Of a stretch of DNA of 64,000 nucleotides, positions 50,242 through 61,500 are shown in pieces (position 1 is the stretch's first letter; each line of letters begins with the position of its first letter). The translations under genes and the position numbers were made by a program. This DNA is from Chlorokybus atmophyticus (lineage: Eukaryota; Streptophyta; Chlorokybophyceae; Chlorokybales; Chlorokybaceae), in NCBI GenBank assembly GCA_009103225.1, contig RHPI01000575.1, forward strand, positions 342,313 to 406,312, read 5' to 3'. The notes under the pieces are model-generated. The model made no database searches. It was not told the origin of the DNA and saw only the letters and a program-made list of their open reading frames with translations.

Positions 50242-51982
50242 CTAATACATGGTGTTGGTGTCTTGCGAGCGGGGGTTGCGGATGCGATCAATGTTCTTGA
50301 CAATGAGGTCGTAAAGCAACGCGTAGTTGTTGCGCAGGTCGGCGACGGTCTGCCGCAGGCTCACGTGCTGCTTCTCGTCCAGCGCAATGATGCTGCGTTG
50401 ATAATCGCGGGAAGGTATCGAATCCTTGTGCATCTTCCTCACCAGCCTGGCTCGCGTCTCAGAAAACTGCGTGCGCAACGTATTGAGCGATGAGCGTGTG
50501 TAATTGTTGCCGGTGGACAGCCAAATTTCCGAGTACAAGAGTGCATGTGTGTATGTATGTGTGCAAGCGTGTGTGCACCCAGGAACGTGCACGTGTGCGT
50601 GCATGTGCGTGCTCCCTTGCCTTGACAAAGCTGTCGATAACTGCAAATGCAGCATCCTCCGCTCGTCCTAACTCCCCAACAACCTCCTCCTGCATTACCA
50701 AGACACAATGACACATCAAGAAAGCCCCAAGCTGACTTCCGACACACACTAACACACACACACAACAGTACATAGTGGACAATCCCACAACGACACAACA
50801 ACTCGCCTGCACGCCGACACCAAAGTCGTTGCCGGACTCGATGCGTGGCACGTTGAGTTGAACCCACAGCTTAACGCTTGATAGCATCTCCCCCATCGCC
50901 GCCGCCTCACTCTTCACCTCTTCCATCAGCTCCAACAGCTCCTTTGGATCGCATGGCACCGCACTCGAAGACTGGCCAAGCACATGCAAATCAACATGAG
51001 ATAGCATGCAGGCATGCACACGTGCGCGCGCGCGCGCACACACAATAACTCATTCAGCGGCTAACTACTTGACAGATACTTGACAAATTTTGGCTGACTT
51101 CTGATGCTGCGTGCTTTGTGCGTACACACATATACGTACACACACACATGCGTGCACGCACCAAGTCTCTCTCAGCCATGCTATTTGCCTGAACTGTGCG
51201 CATGCCCTATCAATATGCATGAACAGACTTCTGAGAGTACTGTTCTCTGCTTCTGCACCCACAAACTTACGTGCTCTGCATAGCCGTTGGCAACATGGTC
51301 TTTACTGTCTTCAGCCTTGCGCTTTTTGCTGCTGGTTGTTGTTGTTGTTGCGTTGGTGGCAGCATGTTGCTGCGCGGTGCGATCGTCTGTGAAGGACGTT
51401 GGCTTTGCAGGAAACCGCGGGAGCTTCTGCAACCAGCAACGTACACATTAGGATATGCGATTACACAGCTTGACGCTTGCATATCAACTCGTGCTGCCTA
51501 GTTACTAATGCCTGCTCCGCAGCAGAGTGCTTAACAGATCATTGCTACGTACTGACATATGTTCCACAAATGCAGCACAACACACATGCGGGAGCATACA
51601 CACATGCACACATGCACTCACCGCTACATAGTATCAATACACGAGGTCACATTGCACCATCATCAAGCAGCATTATTGAACTGCGCAACAGGACAAACGC
51701 AAGACCTCTGAAATACAGCTGCATTTGCAAAGTACAACACCAAGCATTGACAATGCCCGTGTATGTGGCTTCGGAACTATACTCTGATAATTCATGGTAA
51801 AACTTCGGTGAGCAATGTTAGAACACGCACAGAAGCAAAGTCTACGCAAGCAAGCAGTTAAGAATCCAATCAGCAAAATGACTTACTGCAAAACGAGCGG
51901 TCAGCTCCTCTATTTTCCTCGGAAATACTTCGTGAATTACCCTTTCCGCCTCTGCCTGGACGTCCTTTACCAGCTGCACAGC
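50242..51982 (-). CDS. PSME3: Proteasome activator PA28/REG subunit (PSME3-like), first exon not found
   Basis: Five exons (51887-51982, 51271-51426, 50807-50971, 50621-50689, 50242-50466). The first visible one gives the N-terminal helix (DVQAEAERVIHEVFPRKIEE). Next is the variable linker with a nuclear signal (SSKKRKAEDSK), as in PA28-gamma. Then comes the activation-loop region, where KLWVQLNVPRIESGNDFGV matches the family W-I-Q/P-K-I-E-D-G-N-N-F-G-V block. The last exon has RDYQRSIIALDEK, LRNNYALLYDLIVKNIDRI and a C-terminal Met-Tyr, the residue pattern that docks on the 20S proteasome. PA28 forms heptameric caps that open the proteasome without ATP. Two introns use GC donors (50806 and 50620 sides). 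The start codon is upstream of 51982 and I could not place it. Confidence 0.87.
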
Positions 51983-53473
51983 CTACATGGAAAATAAACA
52001 ACTTGGTGTCAACAGAAAAACAGACTTCAAATTTCATCTCAGACGTGAAAGAATTTAAATCAGGGAGTAAACGCAGCACGGAACTGACTGCTTTAAGTGC
52101 GTCTATGTGTTTGTGTGCCGCCGTAATTGACACTCTTCACAAAAGTCACATTCAAGCAGGCAAAGGGACGCACTTGCTGGGTACGACAATCCCAACTAAA
52201 CCATCCACCTCAACACCACCACCTCCAACAATAATTGAAGAAAGGACAGACATTTCAACAGTCTCAAACAGTTTACCAATTCGGCCAAAGCCTGGTTAGG
52301 CCAACCTGCGGTGCGTGCGGCGCTGGCTGCATGGCTGCTGTGTTGTGTCCAGCACGAAGCCGGGGGCGCTGGTTCAGCTGATCGGCGAAGAACGCCTAGG
52401 ACCAGCAGGGTAGCAGCCACGGCGAGCCGTGGCGCTGCACTTCACTTCTGCTCAATCTCCTACTTGTCGACGTCCGGTTTGTTCCGCCGGCAACGTTTTC
52501 CCGCGCTGGACTAATCTCGCAACATCCAGTTGCTTTATTGCGCTAAGGCTGTCTCTCGCGGTCGCGAAAAAGTCTCTCGCAAGGCACTGAGATTTCCAAA
52601 GGCATAAGAAAGTGGCAAGTTCAGCTTTTATGTGTGAAAGTCATGCATAGGCTTTCCAACTTGTCACACATGCATCATCCTAAGCAACATGATATGCCTG
52701 ACTTCAAGTACATGCCAGGTACTTGAAACATGGTGGCATTATAGCCAATGTGTGGTGGTAAGAAGTTTAATGCATGGAAAGCTTGCATCAAGTTTCATTC
52801 AAGGTGTCTTATGTGGCGGTTAGAATGGTTGAAATGTAGGAAGATGGATGTTGCATTCAAAGACACTTGTTAAAACTCATCATACAACCTTGAGATTGCG
52901 AACATAATATGTAGCTTCAATTCGAAGCAACGGTTTACATGCGTGTTGCGTATCACGATGATCAACTAATATCCTTGCTCAGTTTCTGGAGGAAAGGTTT
53001 CAACATACAGTATCTACCCTTACAATAAATCCGTCCGTTTTATCACAGCCCTCAAACATGCCCCCTCCTTGAGTGATACTTGCCGGATGGACGCCCCGCT
53101 TTATCATAAAATCCTTTCTGCCTGCGCCCCTTACCCATTTATTAACGTGACATACTGTACGGCTACGAACTATTCGTGTTGAAATTAATGACGACAAAGG
53201 CAAAAACGAATTTTTTATTACAAGTTGTAGGCGTCTCGAGTCTTCAAATCGATGCTTGTCATTGACTTTGCTGCTGTGGCAGCAAATGGACGATTTAACG
53301 ACCAAATGCTCAGTGCATGCGTGAACAGTTCATGTCCGTATAGTATCTGTTGAGGTGCTCATGACAATCTTGTGTTGCGTTTCAAATGATGAAGACAGCA
53401 GTTGTTGGGGAGTTAGCTTGGACAAGCAGAGGATGCGGCCTTTATGGTAATGAACAGCCTTATCAAGGCAAAT
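51983..53473. other. Upstream of the PA28 gene, no other gene seen
   Basis: The missing first exon of the PA28 gene should lie in the left few hundred bases. I see no clear candidate with a matching phase. The rest is AT-richer DNA without supported exons. Confidence 0.5.
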
Positions 53474-53553
53474 CAACTCAAAGACATAACCTCGTAATGG
53501 TGCGTGCGCGCGCTTGCCTTGATGCACCATTACGAGGTTATGTCTTTGAGTTG
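53474..53553. repeat. Perfect 30-bp inverted repeat with 20-nt loop
   Basis: The left arm (53474-53503) and right arm (53524-53553) are exact complements, starting caactcaaag and ending ctttgagttg. The loop is gtgcgcgcgcttgccttgat. No direct repeat flanks it. Confidence 0.93.
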
Positions 53554-54676
53554 CCGGCCCATCTTTACACATACACAATACAGCAAGCACGTAAGAAATG
53601 GAGTACGGGGACCCTGAGTGTAGGTGAAGCTGCGCCTGCGTGTCTGTCGTGCTAACAGCTCCGATAATCGCAGAGTGAGTGAAATTGTTGCGTATGCTGT
53701 GCATTGCATGCATGACATAATATGCCGATGCATGGGTATGTTACCCAATGCATGCATGCACGCACATGCATGGATGCACACACGTGCGCTTGTACTCATG
53801 CACAAGGTATACATTGCAATGAGCACTGCAACATATATGCACAGCTGCATGCACATCCTCCATGTTTTACTGAGCATGTTGCAATTTCATCGTTTACAAA
53901 TAAACGGCAGATTGCAACATGTTTGTGTATTCAACACGCTTGCGCACACATTGTATATCAACGCGAGCGAGGCTAGTAATGAAGTTGTACAAGGGTTCAA
54001 CAGTCATTTCCTTCGTGCAACTACCAGCGCAGCATTTGCATCGCATTTATGAGAATCCTCAAACTCTATATACATATGCATATTAGACGAGAAGCACTGC
54101 AGGCAACAATGCGTTATGTGAGCCTGCGCTGTCTTGCGCAACAACTACACATTGCTGCTCGACCTCATGTGAATAATCATGATCTTGAGCATGACTACAG
54201 ACGGTTGGCTCGTGTGCACCTTTCGAGCATGCAGGTTGAATGTAGGAGTTTTGTCACTTGTCAACGCAACGCGATGCAACATATCAGCGTTTGTAGTCAT
54301 CTACATGATGCGCTGGTATTGGCCATGGGTGCATGCACCGGCTTATTGGTATACGGAACAAAATTGTGACTTCACGAGACTCACACACATCTGTCGTGCC
54401 TGCCATGGTCGAGGGCAACCTTGTCTCGGACAGGCTGCAGAGGAGTGCTAGTGCTGCACGCATGCTAGTGCCGTGCACTGCATTGGAGTCATGCAAGCAA
54501 AAGACAACCCCCCAATCGTGGGCATAGGCTTGAAGATGAGCCTACGCGGTGTTTAGTGCAGTGGACGAGCCGATGCCGCTCGCCACCTTTGTGTACAGAC
54601 TGTGTTGTAGTGCACACAGTCAACAAGCCACCCCCCCTGAGATTCTGGGGTAGCCCTCTGCTCCAGAACTCAGTTC
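53554..54676. other. Region downstream of the retrotransposon coding part
   Basis: In minus orientation this follows the integrase-PHD stop. A G-rich run near 54630 (minus strand ctcaggggggg followed by tggc) looks like a polypurine tract and the TG start of a 3' LTR. I found no sequence here repeated at 63800-64000, so the LTR cannot be delimited. No other gene is seen. Confidence 0.4.
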
Positions 54677-57600
54677 CTACCGACTGTGTGGGGGACCGTT
54701 GATGCGGCAGTCATCGCACCAGTACTCCCACAAGGGTACTGCGTCCAGTGGAGGGTCAAGGCAGTAGCAGTGCATGCCTTGATTACAGCCGTCGCATAAC
54801 ATCATCAATGGGTCGTCGTCGGCGCTGCCGCACTTCTCGCATCGGGTGCTGCGCAGCGGACGCAGGTGCTGGATCTTGGTGAAGCCAGCAATATAGGGGA
54901 GATGACAGGGCGCACAGTTGACCATGTTGTCCTTCATGCGCTCGCCTCGTTGTCCCAACAGGTCCAGTACCCCTGTGGGGTGCACCTTCAATACCTTGTA
55001 GACAGCACGCCCGACGGAGGTATCGAGGGTGTCGCGTGTAGACGCCATACGGTAGACGAAGTCTCCTGACTCGAAGCGGCGCTCCCGCTCCTTGTAGAAA
55101 CCACTGCGCACACGCTCGTAACGCAGCGTGTCGCGGTGCTGCGCGATGCGCAGGTTGTTGAAGGCCATGGGGACTGTGTGTTCGAACAGCGCACTGCGCA
55201 CTGTCAGATCATACAACATCTCGTCGGGGTTGTCGAGATTGTCCACCACTCTGTCGACCTCCTGCTGTGCGCGGAAAGGGAGCAATGGCTGCCTTCCGAA
55301 CAGTAGATAGTATGGGCTGTACTCTCGCAGGGCTGCCTGCTTGGACAGCCGGTAGCCCATTGCTACCCATGGGAGGTGATCATCCCAGGTATTCTTCTCG
55401 TAGGCGAGGACGTACTTGCGCAGTGCCTTCTTGATGGTCTGCACGGTACGCTCGGCGAGGCCGTCGGCCTGCGGGTGGTCGCGTGAGGTGCGACGGTGGT
55501 CGATGAAGCATCTGTCGATAAGCTTGTCGAAGGCTCCTCTGAACTCCGTACCCTGGTCGGTGATGACTTCAGCGCAGTTGCCAAAGCGTCCGAGTACATG
55601 GGAGAGGAAAGCCTGGGCTACTCCCTCACTGCTCTTGTCGGGCAGGGGCACCAGCTCCACCCACTTGGAGAAGTGCTCGATCATGACGAGGATGTAGCGG
55701 TTGCCTCGTGCTGAGGGCGCTAGGTCTCCGAGGATGTCCAGTCCCCAGCGGTAGAACAACCCGGAAATGGGAAGGGGATGCAAGGTGGCATTGCGCGTAT
55801 TGAGGCTGGCGCGAACCATGTCACACTGCTGACAGTTGCTGACGAACTCCCGCACCTGTCTGTGCACCCCATACCACCAGTACTGGGTCCTGACCAGGCT
55901 GACCGTGCGCTTGACACCGAAGTGCCCGAGCTCGATGTGAAGGGAGGAGATGATGCCTTCACGTGCAGCTGGTGTGGGGACCTCCTGATCTGCATCTTGT
56001 ATCCGTCGATACAGCCTGTCGTTGGCCCAGCGGTAACGCTGAGTGCGTTGTCGGACGCGGTCCTTCTCGCGTGCGCTCATGCCTGCTGGAAGTTGTCCAG
56101 TCTGAAGCAGTGCGAGGGATGGCTCGTCCAGCCAGATGTCTTGTCGTGTGTCGGTGGGTGCCAGCTCCTCATCATCCACCTCAGGGTCGGCAGCGATTGC
56201 TTCTTCTGATAAAGGATCGGTGGTGGTGATGGCGGGCTCGAGAGCGGGCATGTCCCCGTCTGCTGCTGCCTCAGCGGTCTGAGTCCTGCGTCCCGAGCGT
56301 AGCGCAGCAACAGCGAACATGGTGGCCACACCTGAAGGTGCAGCTGTAGGACCCAACTCATGTCGGGCGCCCGTGGCGTCGTTGGTGCTGAGGTGGGGGT
56401 TACGGCTGAGGCCATCCGCATCTTGGTTGGCAAGGCCTGCGCGGTGTTCCACCTCGAAGTCGTACTCCTGGAGCAGCAGCGCCCATCGTGCTAACTTTCC
56501 TGTCAAGTGCTGGTTGTTCATTAGCCACTTGAGGGGTTGATGGTCAGTGACCAATTGGAACTGCCGTCCAAACAGGAAAGGTCGGAAGAAGGAGATGGCC
56601 CACACTGCGGCGAGACACTCCCCTTCGTAGCTGCTATAGTTGGCCTCAGCACTGTTGTTGCTGCGGCTGGCGTACGACACTACGCGCTCCTTCTTGTTGT
56701 TGTCGTGCTGTACGAGCACGGCCCCCATGCCGAGCTTGCTCCAGTCTGTGTGCAGGATGAACGACCTGGTGTAGTCAGGGCGTTGCAAAATGGGAGCTGT
56801 GGTGAGGCGGAGCTTCAGCTCCTGAAAGGCCTCCTGTTGTGCCTCCTTCCACAAGAACTCGGTGTCCTTCTTCAGTAGTTCGTTGAGAGGCCTCGCGATC
56901 TTGGCAAAGTCCTTGACAAACCGGCGATAATAGTTGGCAAGGCCGAGGAAGGCCCGCAGCCGCGTAAGGTCTGTGGGGGCAGGGATAGCCACCAGTGCCT
57001 CCACTTTGGCCTGCTGTACGTACACACCATGGGGCACAATCATGTGTCCTAGGTAGGGTACCTTGTGGGTGAAAAAGGTGCACTTGTCAGGGTGCACCGT
57101 CATCCCGACTTCCTTCAGCCTCTGTAGCACCTCTTCGATGTGCTGGAGATGCTTCTCATTGCTGTGATTGAAGATGAGGATGTCGTCGATGTAGCAGCGT
57201 GCGAAGTCCAACCCCTTGAGGGCTTTGTCCATGACGCGCTGGAACTTGGCCGGAGCGTTCTTCAGCCCGAAGGGCATGACCTTCCACTGGTACAGCTGCC
57301 GGTTTCCCCAGAAGGAAGTCTTGTGCTTGTCCTCCTCCTTGATGGCGATCTGGTTGTACCCTTGGCGCATATCCAGGATACTAAAGACCGTGCAGTCTCC
57401 TACATCGTCAAAGATGCCTTCTGCGGTAGGCATTGGATACCTGTCCTGCTTGGTCTTGTTGTTGAGGGGGCGATAGTCGCCACACATGCGCCGGTCTGTC
57501 CAGTTGCCTGCTGAATCTTTCTTCAGGGGCATGACGGTCGCGGCCGCAAAGTCCGATGTGGACTCCTCGATCAGGCCTGCATCTAGCAGCGCCTTGCACC

Positions 57601-58591
57601 TCTGTTCCACCAAGTCTTCTTCTAGCTTGGAGAGGCGGTACTGTCTTCTTAACACCGGTTCGGTGTCCACTAGTTCAATGTCCATCTGGTATGCTGAGCA
57701 GATGCCCAGCTCTTTCACACTGAAGCTGAATTGGCTCCTCCACTTGTTGAGGAGAGCCTCGAGTTGCTCTCGAGTCTGGCCTGTGGCCAGCGGTCCAATG
57801 GCGTGGGACCACGAGGTAGCGTTGGCGACCACTGGAATGTCTTCCACAGTGACTGCTGCCTGCTCCTCCATGTGGGCGGTCTCGAGGGCGGTGTGTGCTG
57901 CTTTGGTCTCTGAAAAGCGAGCAATCCACCCCCCAGCCAGGTGTTCGAGCTCCTGGAAGGACACATGGCGGTCCTGGAGAGCAAAGCACATTTCCAAGTA
58001 CCACACCATGATGTTCTGATCCATGGCGCGCCCTAACAACTGACATTGTTGACTGGTTGTCAGCGTGGAGCCTGTGATGCTGCCTGGAAAGAATCCCATA
58101 GCACGCTCGCGCTCACGAGCGTTGGGTTCTTCCAGTTGTCCAGTGTTGGAGTCGAACACCATGCCGTCGCCTGCATTGCGGAACGCGTAGGAGCCTGGAT
58201 AGGATACAAGTGTGGGTAGCGCGCGGCGCGGCTGACCAGGCTGGTTGCACTGGTAGAAGTGGTGGTGGTCAAGGCGTGTGACTGGTTGCGCTGTGCGTCC
58301 AGGGTCCAGGATGTCATCGACGACGAGATTGCGTGGCCGATTGCTGTATAGGTACTCTGCCAGAAACAGGTCTTCCACAATGGCCAGGTTGGTCCACTTG
58401 GCGCGGACGCGGTGTGCACGAGAGCCATGACGTGCGGCATTGATTTTGAGAGGATGCCCCAGCAAGGAGCATACTTGCCGATAGGCCTTGGCGACGTGAA
58501 GACGCTTGTCATCCTCGGAGTGCACATTCTCGATGATGTACCCCAAGGGCCTAGCGATCTGACTGGCCTGCAGGAGTTTGATGACTCTCAT
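54677..58591 (-). CDS. Retrotransposon polyprotein: methyltransferase C-half, RT, RNase H, integrase, PHD finger
   Basis: Rough residues: 1-190, the second half of a C5 DNA methyltransferase, with motif VI (YIIENV), motif VIII (AHRVRAKWTNLA), ERERAMGFFPGS and LLGRAMDQN. Residues 290-570 are reverse transcriptase, with MRQGYNQI, MPFGLKNAPAKFQRVM and the active site YIDD near 467. Residues 590-740 are RNase H (HTDWS, TDHQPLKWL). Residues 880-925 are the integrase zinc module (H-x-H near HFGVKRT, C-x2-C in CQQCD). Residues 945-1060 are the integrase core with Asp in LDILGD and TDQGTEF and Glu in LAERTVQ. Residues 1250-1297 are a PHD finger (CEKCG, LCDGCNQGMHCYCLDPPLD, WCDDC). The frame is intact over 1304 codons. 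The upstream frame ending at 58598 is in phase, separated only by TAG and two codons. Confidence 0.93.
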   Translation of the reverse strand: MRVIKLLQASQIARPLGYIIENVHSEDDKRLHVAKAYRQVCSLLGHPLKINAARHGSRAHRVRAKWTNLAIVEDLFLAEYLYSNRPRNLVVDDILDPGRTAQPVTRLDHHHFYQCNQPGQPRRALPTLVSYPGSYAFRNAGDGMVFDSNTGQLEEPNARERERAMGFFPGSITGSTLTTSQQCQLLGRAMDQNIMVWYLEMCFALQDRHVSFQELEHLAGGWIARFSETKAAHTALETAHMEEQAAVTVEDIPVVANATSWSHAIGPLATGQTREQLEALLNKWRSQFSFSVKELGICSAYQMDIELVDTEPVLRRQYRLSKLEEDLVEQRCKALLDAGLIEESTSDFAAATVMPLKKDSAGNWTDRRMCGDYRPLNNKTKQDRYPMPTAEGIFDDVGDCTVFSILDMRQGYNQIAIKEEDKHKTSFWGNRQLYQWKVMPFGLKNAPAKFQRVMDKALKGLDFARCYIDDILIFNHSNEKHLQHIEEVLQRLKEVGMTVHPDKCTFFTHKVPYLGHMIVPHGVYVQQAKVEALVAIPAPTDLTRLRAFLGLANYYRRFVKDFAKIARPLNELLKKDTEFLWKEAQQEAFQELKLRLTTAPILQRPDYTRSFILHTDWSKLGMGAVLVQHDNNKKERVVSYASRSNNSAEANYSSYEGECLAAVWAISFFRPFLFGRQFQLVTDHQPLKWLMNNQHLTGKLARWALLLQEYDFEVEHRAGLANQDADGLSRNPHLSTNDATGARHELGPTAAPSGVATMFAVAALRSGRRTQTAEAAADGDMPALEPAITTTDPLSEEAIAADPEVDDEELAPTDTRQDIWLDEPSLALLQTGQLPAGMSAREKDRVRQRTQRYRWANDRLYRRIQDADQEVPTPAAREGIISSLHIELGHFGVKRTVSLVRTQYWWYGVHRQVREFVSNCQQCDMVRASLNTRNATLHPLPISGLFYRWGLDILGDLAPSARGNRYILVMIEHFSKWVELVPLPDKSSEGVAQAFLSHVLGRFGNCAEVITDQGTEFRGAFDKLIDRCFIDHRRTSRDHPQADGLAERTVQTIKKALRKYVLAYEKNTWDDHLPWVAMGYRLSKQAALREYSPYYLLFGRQPLLPFRAQQEVDRVVDNLDNPDEMLYDLTVRSALFEHTVPMAFNNLRIAQHRDTLRYERVRSGFYKERERRFESGDFVYRMASTRDTLDTSVGRAVYKVLKVHPTGVLDLLGQRGERMKDNMVNCAPCHLPYIAGFTKIQHLRPLRSTRCEKCGSADDDPLMMLCDGCNQGMHCYCLDPPLDAVPLWEYWCDDCRINGPPHSR

Positions 58592-58597
58592 TAGCTC

Positions 58598-61500
58598 CTA
58601 GAACAGCTGTGAGCGAGGATCAGAGAGCCCTTGACCTCTGCCTGCCCTGGAGTGCCCTTGACACTCCCATCCTGCTATCAGCAGGTCAACGTTGCCGACT
58701 GCCTGCAGGTGATCCTTGGTAATCCAGCGGATGTCCTGCGGTAGAGCCTTCTGGCTCCCTTGCAGTGCCGACAGTGGTAGCTGCTGCGGGTAGCGCTGGT
58801 GCAGATGTGGTAAATGATGGCTCAGAGCCTCCTGTGCATGAGGGTCAGGGTCACAGTAGAGGTACTTGGTGACTGTTGTTTCTGTGTTGAGGACAGCCGC
58901 AAGCCCACTGCCTATGCCTCCGAACAGCTCCAGCACGGTGATGCCTTGTTGTCGGCGGAACATGTGGAACTCCACAACTCCCGTAGCTATGTGGTACTGC
59001 TCCTGCACTGTAGCCTGGTCTTTGTAGACAGGGAAGTGTGCAGTGAGCTGAGGCCTGGTCAGCAGCATGTGTGCTGCTACTTGTGCGCTCCAGCGACGCT
59101 CGGATGGCTCCTGAAAGGCCACTTCTTTGGTGAAAGTCTCCTGAGACTCATCGTACGGTGTAGGAGAGTCTTCTTCAGCGTATAGGCTCGGGCTCGAGCT
59201 TGTTGCAGTTGTCCTTGGCTGCATTCGGGCACGAGGCACGCGTGAGCGTTTTGTAGAACTGTAGGTGGCTGCTGCGGCCGATCGTCGTTGCGAGCGAGCC
59301 TTGGCCACCAGTTTGAGAGGTAGGAATCCCTGCTCCTCTCCATCATCCTCATCCCAATGTGGTCGAAACCATGCCTGCTCAGTCCAACAGTCCAGCCCCA
59401 TGCCGACAGGGAAGTTGTAGTCCTGTCCCAACAGTAGGTCAAAGGACCCGGCATCGGTGACCACACACCGTTGTACAACCTCGGTGCTGTGGGAAGGGTT
59501 TAGTCCTGTGAGGCGAATGCTCACAGCCTGCTTGGTAAGGCCGAGCACCTTGTCGCGGTTGCCGGTTGCGGTGTCCAGCTGGTAGGGACAGGGAAGCAGC
59601 TCAGCGCTGGTGATGCCGAGATCTCGTGCGAGATAGCGCCTAATGATGACAGGCTGTGCTCCAGTGTCCATCATCACGCGTTTGGGTGCCCGCCCATTGA
59701 CGGTCACGTGCTGGCCTTGGTTGGCGATCATGGCTGCATTGGCGTTGATGCGCAGCCTCTTGAAGCGACGGAACCTCTTGCGTGGAGAGACTGTTGCTTT
59801 ATTCTCATCTGCGGGGCTTGACCGTAGGGCAGCCAGGGCTCCTCTGCCTGATGGATCTTGTGGGCCTCCTTGTCCTCGGCTTTGTCCAAACCGTCGTTGT
59901 CGCGGTTGCTGGTACACGCGTGGTGGCCTAGGCACTGGAGGTGCTGCTGCAACCTGTCCAAGTGGAGGTGCAGGAGGGTTGACCCTCTGTGCAGCTGTTG
60001 TCATGCCAGGAGGAGTGGCCAGTGGCTGTGGCGGGAACCCTGGAGGACCTGGTGTTTGCGGGACTGCCTCTCGTGCAGCCTGCTCCTCTGCATAGGTCCA
60101 TCGCACGGCATGGGCTGCCTCTCTGACTAGTGTACCTTCCCATGTCGCCGTCGCATTGTTGTCCACGTCTATATAGCGATGATTCTGAGGCATGGGCTGC
60201 AGGTACACTGCGCGTAGGAGCCGCGCTCTCATGTCGTGGGTGATGGTGGGCACCCTGAGGATCCCTGCCATGTAAGCATCCCATCTGCCGTTGACCACTC
60301 CCACTTCCAGCACTGTTATTGCTCGTGTGCGTACAGTGAGGCGGGTCTCTGGCTGTTGGACATGCTGCTCGTGAGCAGCGGCGATGCGCCTGCGCTGACG
60401 TCCTGCCTCCACTCCTGGCAAACTCAGTATCGCCTCCAGAGCTCCCTCCAGAGTATCAGTGGCGGCGGAAGCCACTTCATCATAGGCTTGCCGTATGGAG
60501 CGAAGGAATGCGTCCACCCACGCTATTCTGGCGCCGAAAGCGAACAACGGTACTGCGGGATGGTTGGTGACCAGCCACGTCACTAACCGTGCGCGTGCCG
60601 CGTTGCCATTGTCTCGCATCCCAAGCATCTGCCGAAGTCCGATGCCTTCTTGCCGATGCAGCATGGTTGCTTGTCGCAACAGAGCAGTGCGTAGTTGTTG
60701 CTCTCCAACCAGTCCTGCTCCATCTCTTTGTGTACACCCTTGTGGTGTAAGGTAGCCCCTCCCTGGCTCCCTTTGGTCCTCAGGTAGATCCTCCACCAGC
60801 GCAGGCAGCAACGGGGCGATCACCCCCCTGGTTTGTTGAGCCAACGCCCTCGCTTGGTCAGAGTTGGTCTCGACGAAGAGCGGAGTGGTGCTGGAGGATG
60901 GACCAGCAGCTGGTGACTGAGGTACTGGTGCACGCGTAGCTTCAAGAGCTTGTTCACGTGCAGTAATGGCGGCAGCCTGATCCTGTCGCCAATGATATGC
61001 TTGTTCCAGTGCGTGGTAGCGCTGATGAAGGCGAGCGGTTGTAGGAGGTCCGAGTGCTTCATCAGTGCCCAAAGGCAGGTCGGCTGCGTCGGCGATGCGC
61101 TGCTGGACGGCGTCTCGGCGGTCCCGATACGTGTCCAACGGGCTGGGTTCAAAGGTGGTGGTTGGCATGCGTGCAGGCTGGCGCGGGGCGGTCTGCATGT
61201 TGTTGTGCAACGCCCAGAACAGCTGCAGAGCCAACTCCAACACTACAGGTGGGCTGTAGCTGATCAAAAACACCCTGTCACGCATCGGAGGTGCAGTGCC
61301 AGCAAGGATCTCATCTTCTAACTGGTGTTGAGTGAGTGCTGGAAGGGTGTGAACCTCTGGTAGCGGGAAGACGCGATCATCGCGGGCGACACGCGTGGTG
61401 CGCTCCCCCCCCCGACCGAAGGCGATGGTAGTGGGGTCTGCTCCGCGCAGGATGGTTTCCCATGCTCGCTCAGCTTGCTGACCAGTTGGGACAGCCTGAG

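Noticed and set aside
54100-54640. Delimited 3' LTR
   Set aside because: A polypurine-like run and TG are present, but I could not find the matching sequence in 63803-64000, so no LTR pair can be claimed.
58598-58600. TAG as a sense codon (variant genetic code)
   Set aside because: TAG ends other genes here, such as the kinesin-5, DUF89 and PA28 frames, so a reassigned code is unlikely.
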